Below are positions 1 to 8,810 of a stretch of 64,000 nt of DNA, piece by piece. Position numbers and translations under genes: made by a program. The stretch is from NCBI GenBank assembly GCA_934654835.1, contig CAKUGY010000001.1:62001-126000 (forward strand), read 5' to 3'. Origin of the DNA: an uncultured Collinsella sp. GTDB lineage: Bacteria > Actinomycetota > Coriobacteriia > Coriobacteriales > Coriobacteriaceae. Each line of letters begins with the position of its first letter. Position 1 is the first letter of the stretch. The notes under the pieces are model-generated. The model saw only the letters and a list, made by a program, of their open reading frames with translations. It searched no databases and was not told the DNA's origin.

Positions 1-757
1 TCGAGAGGAAGATGATGCAGAAAAGAAGCGCAAGGACGCTGTTGGTGAAGACCGTCTTGATGCTGCTTGCAAAGGTGGCGCGGGTGGGCGCGCTGGAGTC
101 GGGGCTTTGGCCCGCGCGCTCTCCTTCCTTTGCCGAATCGGCATACGCATGTCCGACGACGTGGCTCGCTCGCGGCCTAAAGCCCCATCCGGCGATAAGT
201 GCCAGTACAGTAAAGAGCATCATGAGCACAAACACCGCGCGCGACGATGCGGCCGCCGCGACAAAGCCGCCCAGCGTGGGACCGACAATAATGCTCACAT
301 TAGAGCACATGGCGATAGTGGAGTTGATGTTCTTGAGCTCGACGGGGTCGTCGGTGAGATAGGCCGGATAGGACGTGGCGATGGGCTGGGCGAACCCCAT
401 TACAAAGCCCAAGAGCACCGCGCCGGCAAGGACCGTTCCGGTCGCGCTGCCAAAGGCGATGATTGCCGCACCCGTTGCCAGCGTGCCGACGATGCTCAAC
501 ATAAAATGGCGGCGCGGCGCCCAAGCGTCGAGCGCTGCACCGCCCGCAAAGGACCCCAGGATCACAAAGACGTTCATGAACAGGACGGCCAGCGACGTCG
601 CGACGACCGAGGCGCCGTCCGCATAGGTAAGCGTTCCGATGACGCCGATAAAATAACTGGTCTGAAACCCGGTGTAGATGAGGAAGCGCATTGCCACCAG
701 GCGCTTCGCCTGCGCAGACAGCGACGGTTGGGATTTTGAGATTCGAGATAGGGACAT
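1..757 (-). CDS. MFS permease, 3' end cut by the window edge
   Basis: I translated this by hand from an ATG at 757; the frame stays open to base 1, giving 252 residues of an unfinished protein. It begins MSLSRISKSQPSLSAQAK and shows alternating hydrophobic helices typical of the N-terminal half of a major facilitator permease: a first helix around residues 24-45, the helix containing NVFVILGSFAGG with the following DAWAPRRHFM loop (the loop 2-3 position of MFS proteins), and helices near GFVMGFAQPIATSYPAYL and VSIIVGPTLGGFVAAAA. A long polar loop (about residues 200-235) precedes the next helix and fits the MFS central loop. Substrate cannot be told; drug or metabolite export is only a guess. 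The gene is transcribed away from the molybdenum-cofactor genes. Confidence 0.75.
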   Translation of the reverse strand, partial: MSLSRISKSQPSLSAQAKRLVAMRFLIYTGFQTSYFIGVIGTLTYADGASVVATSLAVLFMNVFVILGSFAGGAALDAWAPRRHFMLSIVGTLATGAAIIAFGSATGTVLAGAVLLGFVMGFAQPIATSYPAYLTDDPVELKNINSTIAMCSNVSIIVGPTLGGFVAAAASSRAVFVLMMLFTVLALIAGWGFRPRASHVVGHAYADSAKEGERAGQSPDSSAPTRATFASSIKTVFTNSVLALLFCIIFLS

Positions 758-929
758 GGGCGCTCCTTGTTGCATACGAATACGGGCCGCGAGAATTGAC
801 CGCCGGCCATCGACTCAATCTTTCTGTATGCAACGTTAAGGACGCATCGGGCCTCTTCTCTCCGTTTTTGCCAGCACGAACTACTTGGTAGATTTTAAGG
901 CATGTCCCAAGAATCTACCAAAGCAAAAA

Positions 930-962
930 CCACCACAAAGGTGCCTGTCCCCTTTGTGGTGG
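930..962. repeat. Hairpin repeat (CCACCACAAAGG stem), copy 1
   Basis: A perfect 12-bp inverted repeat, CCACCACAAAGG / CCTTTGTGGTGG, encloses a short loop with TGCCTGTCC. The same 33 bases recur at 15434-15466. It sits just past the stop of the moaC-mobB fusion, so it may act as a transcript 3' end, although no clear T-run follows. A weaker hairpin (TTGGTAGATT / AATCTACCAA, 885-921) lies beside it. Between 758 and 979 I see no gene. Confidence 0.7.
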
Positions 963-979
963 AAATGGCGTTTGCTCAG

Positions 980-2287
980 CTAGGCGAGATAGTCTTGAAT
1001 CAAATCACAGATGGCTCGGGCGTCGTTGATGTTGATGGCTCGGGTCGCGAAGCCGGCGTCGAAGGCCTGGCGTGCCAGGGCCTCGTTGCAGGCGAGGGCC
1101 AGCGTGCGGCCGTCGACCAGATCGAGCGAGCTCTTGCCGCGCAGACGGTCGACACCGGAGCGCGCGACCACGATATTGTCGAAGCCCTCGGTCTTATAGC
1201 CCTCAATGATCACCACGTCGACGTCGTTGTAGCGTGACAGCAGCTCGCGCGCGGACATCTCGTCCTCCTCGCGCGTGTCGGCGTACTCCGCCCAGCGCGT
1301 GGCGCAAATGAGGCCCACGTGTTTGGATCCGGCCTGGTGATGGCGCCAGGTGTCCTTGGCGGGCACGTCGATATCAAAGCCATGATGTCCATGATGCTTG
1401 AGCGAACCCACGCGCAGGCCGCGACGAGTAAGCTCGGCGATGACTTTCTCGACAAGTGTGGTCTTGCCCGAGTTCTGGTATCCGATGAACGCGATCGCTG
1501 GGGCGGCCGGGGTGGGGGCTGCAGGCGCGGCAGCGGCGACAGGCACGCTCGCGGGCGTGGCGCTGTCGGCAGCAGCGGCCTCGGCAGCAGCAGCTTGACG
1601 CTCCGCGCGATCCCACACGCCCGAACGGCCGCCCTCCTTGTGCAGCAGACGCACATCGACGATCTCCATGCCGCGGTCGACGGCCTTGCACATGTCGTAG
1701 ATGGTCAGGCACGCGGCGCTCGCGCCGGTCAGCGCCTCCATCTCGATGCCCGTCTTGCCCGTCACGCCCGCCGTGACCAGTACGTGAAAGCCGACCTGTC
1801 CGTCGGGACGCGCCGGCGCCCAGCCCTCGGGCGTCTCGTCGGCCGGCGTTCCCGCCGAAGCGATGGGCTCGATATCGCACTTGCTCTTGGTGATGAGCAG
1901 CGGATGGCACATGGGGATGATGTCGCTCGTGCGCTTGATGGCCATGATGCCCGCCACGCGCGCGCAGGCAAGCACGTCGCCCTTCTTGGCGCGGTCCTGC
2001 AGCACCATGGCCTGCGTCTCGGGATGCGTGAGGATGGTGCCCTCGGCGATGGCGATGCGGTGCGTCTCGGCCTTGTCGGACACGTCGACCATGCGCACCT
2101 CGCCCTTGGCGTCCACGTGCGTCAGCTCGTCGCGTCGGGCGTCGCGGGCGGGCTCGGCGACCGCGTCAGCAGGTGTCGTTGCGCCCTGCTCGGACGTGGC
2201 ATCTTTGCTGGCCGCCGCGTTTTTATGGGCAGACATCGCGGCCCTGCGAGCGGCCTTGGTGGCATCGGCGTACCTGCTCTTGGCCAT
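980..2287 (-). CDS. moaC: MoaC-MobB fusion, molybdenum cofactor synthesis
   Basis: A 435-residue two-domain protein. Residues of about 55-225 are MoaC (cyclic pyranopterin monophosphate synthase), with MCHPLLITKSK near 127 and the MEALTGASAACLTIYDMCK block. An Ala/Pro-rich linker (about 225-263) leads to a MobB-type GTP-binding domain (about 264-435) with P-loop GYQNSGKTT and SLKHHGHHGFDID. MoaC and MobB act at different steps (precursor Z formation; guanylylation of molybdopterin), so the fusion joins early and late cofactor assembly. I chose the ATG at 2287 because GGAGGAT lies just upstream; a longer reading from 2332 would overlap moaA. The roughly 55-residue Ala-rich N-terminal extension is not typical of MoaC. 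It follows moaA by 4 nt, so the two are one operon. Confidence 0.9.
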   Translation of the reverse strand: MAKSRYADATKAARRAAMSAHKNAAASKDATSEQGATTPADAVAEPARDARRDELTHVDAKGEVRMVDVSDKAETHRIAIAEGTILTHPETQAMVLQDRAKKGDVLACARVAGIMAIKRTSDIIPMCHPLLITKSKCDIEPIASAGTPADETPEGWAPARPDGQVGFHVLVTAGVTGKTGIEMEALTGASAACLTIYDMCKAVDRGMEIVDVRLLHKEGGRSGVWDRAERQAAAAEAAAADSATPASVPVAAAAPAAPTPAAPAIAFIGYQNSGKTTLVEKVIAELTRRGLRVGSLKHHGHHGFDIDVPAKDTWRHHQAGSKHVGLICATRWAEYADTREEDEMSARELLSRYNDVDVVIIEGYKTEGFDNIVVARSGVDRLRGKSSLDLVDGRTLALACNEALARQAFDAGFATRAININDARAICDLIQDYLA

Positions 2288-2291
2288 ATGA

Positions 2292-3347
2292 TCATCCTCC
2301 GATTTGGGACATAAATCGTTGCGTGCCCTCAATTATCGCGTGTTCCTGCGGTTTGTGGGCCACGGCATCGCGCCAAATCGAAAGCACCTGCATATCATCA
2401 CCACGGCGCAGCGCCTCGCGAACCGAATACTCGGCATCGCTGAACAGGCACGGGCGCACGCTGCCGTCGGCCGTCAGGCGCAGGCGGTTGCAGCTCGCGC
2501 AAAAATGATTGGACATGGCACTAATGAAGCCGACCGTGCCCGCCGCACCCGGAAAGCGCCAATAACGCGCAGGGCCCGCGCCGGCAGGAGCGTCGCTTAT
2601 GTCGAGCGGCTCAAGCTCACCCAAGCCAACCGCAGCGGCGCCGGCATTGATACGCGCCCGCAGTTCATCGCTCGGCACGGTGTCGCTCGCGTCCCACAGC
2701 TCGGGATTGAGCGTGGGCGAATGCGGGTCCACGGCGCAATGCGAGCTCGTGTGTTCGTCGCCGATGGGCATGTATTCGATAAAGCGCAGATGGATGGGAC
2801 GGTCAACGGTCAGGCGCGCGAGGGCCGCCACGTCCTGATTGAGGCGGCGGACCACCACGCAGTTGACCTTAACCGGCTCAAAGCCCCAGGTTAGCGCCGC
2901 ATCAATACCCGCCATGGTTTGCTCGAGCCGACCTAGGCGCGTAATCTTTCCAAAGAGCGCGGGGTCGAGCGTGTCGAGCGAAATGTTGACGCGGTCGAGC
3001 CCGGCGTCTTTGAGCTGCGGCGCCAGCTTGGGCAGCAGCGCGCCGTTGGTGGTGAGCGAGATGTCCTCGATCTGCGGGATCGCGCGAATGTCGCGGATGA
3101 GCGGGATAATGCGGCGGCTGACCAGCGGCTCGCCACCCGTCAGGCGCACGCGGCGAATGCCTTCCCCCGCCACCAGACGTACAAAGCGGGCGATTTCCTC
3201 GGCGCTGAGTAGCTCGTCATGCGCGCGCAGTGCAACGCCGTCGGCAGGCATGCAGTAGATGCAGCGGAAATTGCACTTGTCGGTAACGGCAATGCGCAGG
3301 TAGTTGATATCGCGGCCAAAACCGTCATGTTGCGTGCGCTCGTCCAC
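2292..3347 (-). CDS. moaA: GTP 3',8-cyclase MoaA
   Basis: Radical-SAM enzyme that starts molybdenum cofactor synthesis from GTP. The N-terminal CxxxCxxC cluster is visible as DKCNFRCIYCMP (about residues 22-33), followed by LTGGEPLVS, which binds SAM. The C-terminal second cluster is in FCASCNRLRLTADGSVRPCL, and the protein ends in the Gly-Gly tail (SQIGG) seen in active MoaA. At 351 residues it is full length. Translation most likely starts at a GTG (3345-3347) preceded by GGGGAGGA. It is the first gene of a two-gene operon with the moaC-mobB fusion. I looked for a molybdenum-cofactor riboswitch in the 130 bases upstream and could not recognise one. Confidence 0.93.
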   Translation of the reverse strand: MDERTQHDGFGRDINYLRIAVTDKCNFRCIYCMPADGVALRAHDELLSAEEIARFVRLVAGEGIRRVRLTGGEPLVSRRIIPLIRDIRAIPQIEDISLTTNGALLPKLAPQLKDAGLDRVNISLDTLDPALFGKITRLGRLEQTMAGIDAALTWGFEPVKVNCVVVRRLNQDVAALARLTVDRPIHLRFIEYMPIGDEHTSSHCAVDPHSPTLNPELWDASDTVPSDELRARINAGAAAVGLGELEPLDISDAPAGAGPARYWRFPGAAGTVGFISAMSNHFCASCNRLRLTADGSVRPCLFSDAEYSVREALRRGDDMQVLSIWRDAVAHKPQEHAIIEGTQRFMSQIGG

Positions 3348-3478
3348 GCAATCCTCCCCTCGCGCAGCGATTTATTCTTCGGGGAATATAGTACCGCACA
3401 CGGGAACGGGGTCGACACGCGTACGACAGGGCATGCCATTCGAGCAAGAAGGGCTTCCCGAGCCCATCCTCAGCATTC

Positions 3479-3543
3479 AAACCGTCCCAACATTCGATGC
3501 TTTTCCCGATATTGGCAAAAAACGTCGAATGTTGGGACGGTTT
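3479..3543. repeat. 65-bp hairpin repeat, copy A
   Basis: Stem AAACCGTCCCAACATTCGA pairs perfectly with its complement across a loop containing CTTTTCCCGATATTGGC. An identical 65-base copy in the same orientation lies at 4719-4783, on the other side of the nuclease-like gene. Confidence 0.9.
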
Positions 3544-3580
3544 AGGTGTCCGTAGAGCTCGAAAGACGAGCTAGACGGCC

Positions 3581-4618
3581 CTAGAGACCACCGTTCCAGT
3601 GCCGAATCACGAATTCCCGCAGGTCATTCTGCCGCTTCTGAAACGCCTCACTTCGGTCGCACTTAAGACCCATAGCGAGCGCAATGGCATTCATCGCCCG
3701 GTGCAATTGCAGCTGATGGGCAAACTGGGTCCCGGTGAGGGTGATCATCCTAAAGCCCAGCGCGCTCAGCACGGTCATACGCTCAGCGTCAGACGCATTG
3801 CGCTGCTTATCAAGATGGTCCGAGCCGTTGTATTCAATCCCCGTACCGCTCGCAGGTGCATATACATCGATCTCGAAATACCCAGCCTTAGCGAGATATT
3901 TGAACTCGTTGGGAACATCGACCCGATGGTTGAGCTCAACCCTGGTGTACCCTAGCCCGCCCTGGGAACGCTTCGCGACGACCATGATTGCGGCGGCCGT
4001 CTCCATGGGCGACCGCGCGCCATCGTGCACACGTTTGAGCACGGCAGCCGCACGTGTAGCCCCCTGACGAGATCGGTTCTCATCGCAATAAGCGATCAAG
4101 TCGGCAACGGTATACCTCTGCCCCGTCTCGATATAACCGCCTGACGACAAATGATTCAAATGGTATCGGGCGCAGATTTCATACCCATATTCCAGCTGCT
4201 CGGGTTCACTCATCCACGAGCCCGCCTGGACAAAACACATGGCCTCGTCAACCACTAGAAGGCCCTCTGCCACCTCGATAAGATGGCCCGGAGGTACCGG
4301 TGCCCCAAACACGTGGCGTCGGAGACCCGCCGGCCGAGAGCGTTCAAAATCGAAGCTGACCAGCGTGTCGATACGATCGAGTTCCTCATGTGGGATGCCA
4401 AGTGAGGCCAGATAGTCGACAACGATCTCGACCGCCGTAGATATTCTCAGCCCCTTGGCATCTAGCCCCAGTTTGGGCAGGCCCGCGGTCGACTGCGCCT
4501 CGTTGGCAAGCGAGTCCTCATCGTATAGACTGCTTGCTCGCGAGAGCGGCTCAGATGGGCGCGCCACATTGTGGTACAGCCAGGCAGTCTTATGGGACAG
4601 GACAATCGGCAGGTCCAT
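3581..4618 (-). CDS. Orphan protein with PD-(D/E)XK / DUF559-like nuclease region
   Basis: A 345-residue protein of uncertain role. The C-terminal third resembles very-short-patch-repair/DUF559-type endonuclease folds: PMETAAAIMV supplies a first acidic residue, then YFEIDVYAP and GIEYNGSDHL give a D...ExN arrangement, followed by a basic helix and the strand ALGFRMITLTGTQF. The N-terminal half (PIVLSHKTAWLYHNVARP) is reminiscent of AbiEi-like or other helix-turn-helix proteins that carry such nuclease domains, but I cannot assign it. I chose the ATG at 4618 because GGAGG lies 4-8 bases upstream; the longer frame from 4687 has no such site. It stands alone between two identical 65-bp hairpins, separate from both neighbouring operons, which suggests an inserted cargo gene. 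Function in defence or DNA processing is inference only. Confidence 0.6.
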   Translation of the reverse strand: MDLPIVLSHKTAWLYHNVARPSEPLSRASSLYDEDSLANEAQSTAGLPKLGLDAKGLRISTAVEIVVDYLASLGIPHEELDRIDTLVSFDFERSRPAGLRRHVFGAPVPPGHLIEVAEGLLVVDEAMCFVQAGSWMSEPEQLEYGYEICARYHLNHLSSGGYIETGQRYTVADLIAYCDENRSRQGATRAAAVLKRVHDGARSPMETAAAIMVVAKRSQGGLGYTRVELNHRVDVPNEFKYLAKAGYFEIDVYAPASGTGIEYNGSDHLDKQRNASDAERMTVLSALGFRMITLTGTQFAHQLQLHRAMNAIALAMGLKCDRSEAFQKRQNDLREFVIRHWNGGL

Positions 4619-4718
4619 GGGCCCTCCAATGGGTCGGATAACCAACCTTATTCCCCTGCTCGCGGATTCGCACACCTTTACATGCAAGTTAGAGATTCCA
4701 CCTGATCGGACGACAGAA

Positions 4719-4783
4719 AAACCGTCCCAACATTCGATGCTTTTCCCGATATTGGCAAAAAACGTCGAATGTTGGGACGGTTT
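4719..4783. repeat. 65-bp hairpin repeat, copy B
   Basis: Identical to 3479-3543 in sequence and orientation, including the loop. It lies between the nuclease-like gene and the end of the ABC exporter operon. Confidence 0.9.
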
Positions 4784-4831
4784 GAGGCGAGGTGAGGAGC
4801 ATAGAGAGCCGAAGCACCGTGCCCGAACGGG

Positions 4832-6730
4832 TTAATCCAGCTCTTTCAAGCCATGTGCTAACTGCCAGTACTCCCCGTGCAACGCAAGGAGCTCCTCATG
4901 GGTGCCGCGTTCAATGATGCGGCCGTGTTCGAGGACCATGATCGCGTCGGCGTCGCGGACGGTGGACAGGCGGTGCGCGATCATAAACGTGGTGCGCCCG
5001 CGCATGATGCGGTCCATGCCGCGCTCGATGAGCTTTTCGGTGCGTGTGTCGATGGAGCTTGTCGCCTCGTCCAGGATGAGCACCGGCGGATCGGCCACGG
5101 CCACGCGCGCGATGGCGAGCAGTTGGCGCTGGCCCTGCGACAGGTTGGCACCGTCAGCTGTGACCGGCGTGTCGTAGCCTTGCGGCAGGCGGCGGATAAA
5201 CGAGTCAGCGCAGGCGGCCTCTGCGGCGGCGCGCACTTCCTCGTCGGTCGCGTCGAGCTTGCCAAAGCGGATATTCTGCGCAATGGTGCCGCTAAACAGA
5301 TGCGTATCCTGCAGCACAATGCCGAGCGACCCGCGCAGACTGGCCTTGGCGATGTGCTTGACGTCAATGCCATCGTACGTAATCTCGCCGTCATCGACCT
5401 CGTAGAAGCGGTTGATGAGATTGGTGATGGTCGTCTTTCCGGCGCCCGTCGAACCCACGAAAGCGATCTTTTGCCCTGGCTTAGCAAACAGGTTGAGATC
5501 CGTAAGCACGCGCGTGCCCGGCACGTAGGAAAAGTCCACGGCATGAAAGCGCACGTCGCCGGCAAGCGGCACCAGGCCGGTGACGAGCTCGGTGCCGTCG
5601 GCGGCCACCGCACGGCCCGCGTCGTCGACCGAGGCCACGTCGTGCAGATGCCCGTACGTGCCCGCACCGCGGCCCTCGGGAATCTTCCACGCCCACGCGG
5701 ACTCGCCCGTCTGCACCAGCTCCACGCAGCCCTCGTCCACCTCGGGCTCAAGGTCCATCGCGGCAAACAGGCGCTCGGCACCGGCCAGCGCGTTAAGCAA
5801 GAAGTTGCCCAGCTGCGTAAACTGGTTGATGGGCATGGCCGCCTGGCGCACAAAGACCAGGTAGCTCGCGAGCGCACCCACGTCGGCCAAGCCGTTGATA
5901 CAGAGCATGCCGCCCGCCACCGCAACGATCGCGTAGTTGGCATACCCGATCACCACGGTCATGGGCACCATGGAGTTGGCATAGGCCTGCGCGGCGCCAC
6001 CGGTGCGGCGCAGCTCCTGGTTGCGCACGTCAAAACCGGCCACGTTGGCCTGCTCGTGGTTAAAGACCTTGATGACCTTTTGGCCCGAGACCATCTCCTC
6101 GACATATCCGTCCAAGTCGCCGAGCGATGCCTGCTGGGCGGCAAAGAAACGCTTGGAGCGAATACCCGAATAGCGCGCGTACAGCACAATGGCCACGTCG
6201 CACACAAGCGTGATAATCGTGAGCTGCCAGTTGAGGATGATGAGCATGGCCGTGGTGCCGATCACCTGAATGGTCGCCTGAATCACGTTGGCAAAGCTGT
6301 TGTTGAGTGCCTCGGAGACCGTGTCGACGTCGTTGGTGAAGAAGCTCATGATGTCGCCCGAGCGCGTGCTGTCGAAATAGCTGAGCGGCAGCGTCTGGAT
6401 ATGCGCGAACAGGTCGCGGCGAATGTCGGACACCACGCGCTGGGCTGCGCGCACCATAATCTGCGAGTAACCCAGGGCCGAGAGCACGCCTGCGGCGTAG
6501 ATGGCGGCCGTAAAGAGAACCTGCTTGGTGAGCAGCTCCTCCCCGCCCGTAGACAGGCCGTTGACGATGGGGCGCACCATATAGGTGCCGGCAAGGCTCG
6601 CGATAGCGGCGATAGAGGCGAGCACGCCCACCGCCAGCAACGAGAACTTGGCGTGGCCCATGTAGCTGAGCAGACGGCGGAGCGTCTGCCCCAGATTGGC
6701 CGGACGGGCCTGAGCGGATGTCTTAGGCAT
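4832..6730 (-). CDS. ABC exporter, second half-transporter
   Basis: A 632-residue membrane-ATPase fusion. Six transmembrane helices fill about residues 20-320; the ATPase domain carries Walker A GSTGAGKTT, signature LSQGQRQ, and a canonical Walker B with catalytic glutamate (VLILDEATSS), ending with the switch histidine in MIAHRLS. Between the two domains is an insert of about 60 residues not seen in the partner. It probably forms a heterodimeric multidrug/lipid-type exporter with the protein encoded just upstream. The start at 6730 is set by a strong AGGAGGTG site; it overlaps the stop of the partner gene by 8 bases, indicating translational coupling. Substrate is unknown. Confidence 0.88.
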   Translation of the reverse strand: MPKTSAQARPANLGQTLRRLLSYMGHAKFSLLAVGVLASIAAIASLAGTYMVRPIVNGLSTGGEELLTKQVLFTAAIYAAGVLSALGYSQIMVRAAQRVVSDIRRDLFAHIQTLPLSYFDSTRSGDIMSFFTNDVDTVSEALNNSFANVIQATIQVIGTTAMLIILNWQLTIITLVCDVAIVLYARYSGIRSKRFFAAQQASLGDLDGYVEEMVSGQKVIKVFNHEQANVAGFDVRNQELRRTGGAAQAYANSMVPMTVVIGYANYAIVAVAGGMLCINGLADVGALASYLVFVRQAAMPINQFTQLGNFLLNALAGAERLFAAMDLEPEVDEGCVELVQTGESAWAWKIPEGRGAGTYGHLHDVASVDDAGRAVAADGTELVTGLVPLAGDVRFHAVDFSYVPGTRVLTDLNLFAKPGQKIAFVGSTGAGKTTITNLINRFYEVDDGEITYDGIDVKHIAKASLRGSLGIVLQDTHLFSGTIAQNIRFGKLDATDEEVRAAAEAACADSFIRRLPQGYDTPVTADGANLSQGQRQLLAIARVAVADPPVLILDEATSSIDTRTEKLIERGMDRIMRGRTTFMIAHRLSTVRDADAIMVLEHGRIIERGTHEELLALHGEYWQLAHGLKELD

Positions 6731-8549
6731 GGCGCTCACCTCCTTTCTGAGCCTGAAGCGATCCGCACGCGACGGAGGAAAACGGATCATCCGCGCCGTC
6801 GGCATCGCCTTCGCCCGCATCCCCCGCAAACTCCATCTGCGAGGCGTAAATCTCCTGGTAGATGTTGTCACCCGCTAGCAGCCCCTCGTGCGTGCCCACG
6901 CCGTGGACACGCCCGTCGTCCAGCACCACAATGCGATCTGCATCCATCACGCTCGCGACGCGCTGGGCGATGATGATCACGGTCGTGTCGGGAATCTGCG
7001 CGATGTGCTCGCGGATCTTGGCGTCGGTCGCCATATCGACCGCGCTGGTGGAGTCGTCAAAAATGAGCACGCGCGGATGTTTGAGCAGCGTGCGCGCGAT
7101 GCACAGGCGCTGTTTCTGCCCGCCCGAAACACCGGCGCCGCCTTGGCCCAACTCGCCGTCCAGTCCGCCGATGCGGTCCAGGAACTCGTCAACGCACGCC
7201 GCGCGGCAGGCACGCAGCAGTTCCTCGTCGGTGGCATCGGGCGCGCCCCACTGCAGGTTCTCGCGCACGGTGCCCGTAAACAGTACGTTCTTTTGCAGCA
7301 CAATGCCCACGGCGTCGCGCAGGGTAACCAGGTCGTAGTCGCGCACGTCACGCCCACCCACAAGCACGGCACCCTCGGTCGCGTCGTACAGGCGCGCGAT
7401 GAGCTGCACGAGCGAGCTCTTGCCCGAGCCCGTGCCGCCGAGCACGCCCACCGTGGAGCCCGGCTCAATACGAAGGTCGATATGCTCGAGCACGTCCTCG
7501 GCAGCATCCGCGCGGTACTTAAACGACACGTCGCGGAACTCGACGCTTCCGTCGGCAACCTCGCGCACGGCCGCGTCTGCCGCAGGTGCCTGGATGAGCG
7601 ATTGCTCGTCAATCACTCGCGAAATGCGCTCCACGCTGGCGAGCGCGCGCGTGAGCAGCAAAAACACGTTGGAAATCATCATGAGCGAGTTCATAATCAG
7701 CAGCACGTAGCTCATAAAGCCCGTGAGCGAGCCCACGCCCAGCTCGCCGGCGATAATCATGCGCCCGCCGATCCACAGGATAGAGATGGCGGCCACATAC
7801 ATCGACAGTTGAAACACCGGCAGGTTGAGCACGGCGTTACCGAAGGTCTTCGTCGCCGTGTGCGCGAGCTCGGTATTGACGGTGTCGAACTTGGCCTCCT
7901 CGTGCTCGGCGCGCACATACGCCTTGACGGCGCGCACGGCGGTGAGGTCCTCCTGCACCACGCCATTGAGGTGGTCCATCGAGGTCTGCAGTTGACGGTA
8001 GAGCGGGCTCACGCGGTAGGTGATGACGCCCAGCACTATTGCCAGCACGGGCAGGATAATCGCGAAGACCGTGGCGAGCGGGCGCGACAGAACCAGGGCA
8101 TAGACCAGACCGACGATGAGGGTCACCGGTCCGCGCACCATGGGACGAAAGCCGTTGCCGATGGCGTTTTGGATGACGGTGATGTCGGTGGTCATGCGGG
8201 TGACAAGCGAGCTGGCGTCGTAGTTGTCCAGGTTGCCAAAGGCGAGCGTCTGGATCTTGCGATACTCGGCCTCGCGCAGGTTGGCACCCAGGCCCGAGGC
8301 CACACGGGCGGACGTGCGGGCATACCCCAGACCCAGCACCAGCGAAAACGCCGCGCACACCAGCATGCACGCGCCCTGCCGCAGCATGTAGTTGACGTCG
8401 CCCGCGGGCACGCCCACGTCGATGATGTTGGCCATGATGACCGGGATAAACAACTCGAGCGCAGTCTCGACCGAGACGAACATCACGCCGAGAATGGCAT
8501 CGCGACGGTATGCCCCCAAATAGGAAAACAAGATTTTGAGATTGCGCAC
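6723..8549 (-). CDS. ABC exporter, first half-transporter (degenerate site)
   Basis: A 608-residue half-transporter with an N-terminal six-helix membrane domain and C-terminal ATPase. Walker A is GGTGSGKSS and the signature is VSGGQKQR, but Walker B reads VLIFDDSTSAVD: the catalytic glutamate is aspartate. This is the known mark of the degenerate nucleotide site in heterodimeric exporters such as the TM287/288 type, so this and the following gene should work as a pair with one active ATP site. The start is a GTG at 8549 with GGGGGAT upstream; an ATG 10 bases earlier is out of frame. The C-terminus has an acidic tail (AGEGDADGADDP). Substrate cannot be inferred. Confidence 0.88.
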   Translation of the reverse strand: MRNLKILFSYLGAYRRDAILGVMFVSVETALELFIPVIMANIIDVGVPAGDVNYMLRQGACMLVCAAFSLVLGLGYARTSARVASGLGANLREAEYRKIQTLAFGNLDNYDASSLVTRMTTDITVIQNAIGNGFRPMVRGPVTLIVGLVYALVLSRPLATVFAIILPVLAIVLGVITYRVSPLYRQLQTSMDHLNGVVQEDLTAVRAVKAYVRAEHEEAKFDTVNTELAHTATKTFGNAVLNLPVFQLSMYVAAISILWIGGRMIIAGELGVGSLTGFMSYVLLIMNSLMMISNVFLLLTRALASVERISRVIDEQSLIQAPAADAAVREVADGSVEFRDVSFKYRADAAEDVLEHIDLRIEPGSTVGVLGGTGSGKSSLVQLIARLYDATEGAVLVGGRDVRDYDLVTLRDAVGIVLQKNVLFTGTVRENLQWGAPDATDEELLRACRAACVDEFLDRIGGLDGELGQGGAGVSGGQKQRLCIARTLLKHPRVLIFDDSTSAVDMATDAKIREHIAQIPDTTVIIIAQRVASVMDADRIVVLDDGRVHGVGTHEGLLAGDNIYQEIYASQMEFAGDAGEGDADGADDPFSSVACGSLQAQKGGERHA

Positions 8550-8737
8550 GCAGGTTCATCCCCCATCAAACGTTGTTCGCAAACGCACGTATTATTACGC
8601 GCCGAGCGACGGTGTCAAGTGATGCGAAATCGATTTCTGCAAGGCTAGCGTTGGCGCCAACTCCGCGCGGCGCGCAACCGTATTCAAATGGAAATGATTG
8701 CGGACGCGATTTTTTCGCCCCACCGGCAACATGAACC

Positions 8738-8768
8738 TTGACTCTACAATCGTTGTAGGGTTTTCACT
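8738..8768 (+). promoter_or_regulatory. MerR-type promoter for the MATE/MerR operon
   Basis: TTGACT (8738-8743) is followed by the palindrome CTACAA-TCG-TTGTAG (8744-8758) filling a 19-bp spacer to TTCACT (8763-8768). An overlong 19-bp spacer occupied by a dyad is the signature of promoters opened by MerR-family activators. A merR-like gene is the second gene downstream, so autoregulation is likely. Confidence 0.7.
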
Positions 8769-8810
8769 ACACTGGTACGTAAATGAACCAAGCCAGAAAG
8801 TGCCCTGCCC

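Noticed and set aside
300..833. A 177-codon minus-strand frame at the left edge
   Set aside because: It is out of frame with the permease read from 757, is rich in Arg, Gly and His, and shows no membrane helices.
3348..3478. Molybdenum-cofactor riboswitch upstream of moaA
   Set aside because: I searched the leader for the expected multi-stem core and found only short, unconvincing pairings.
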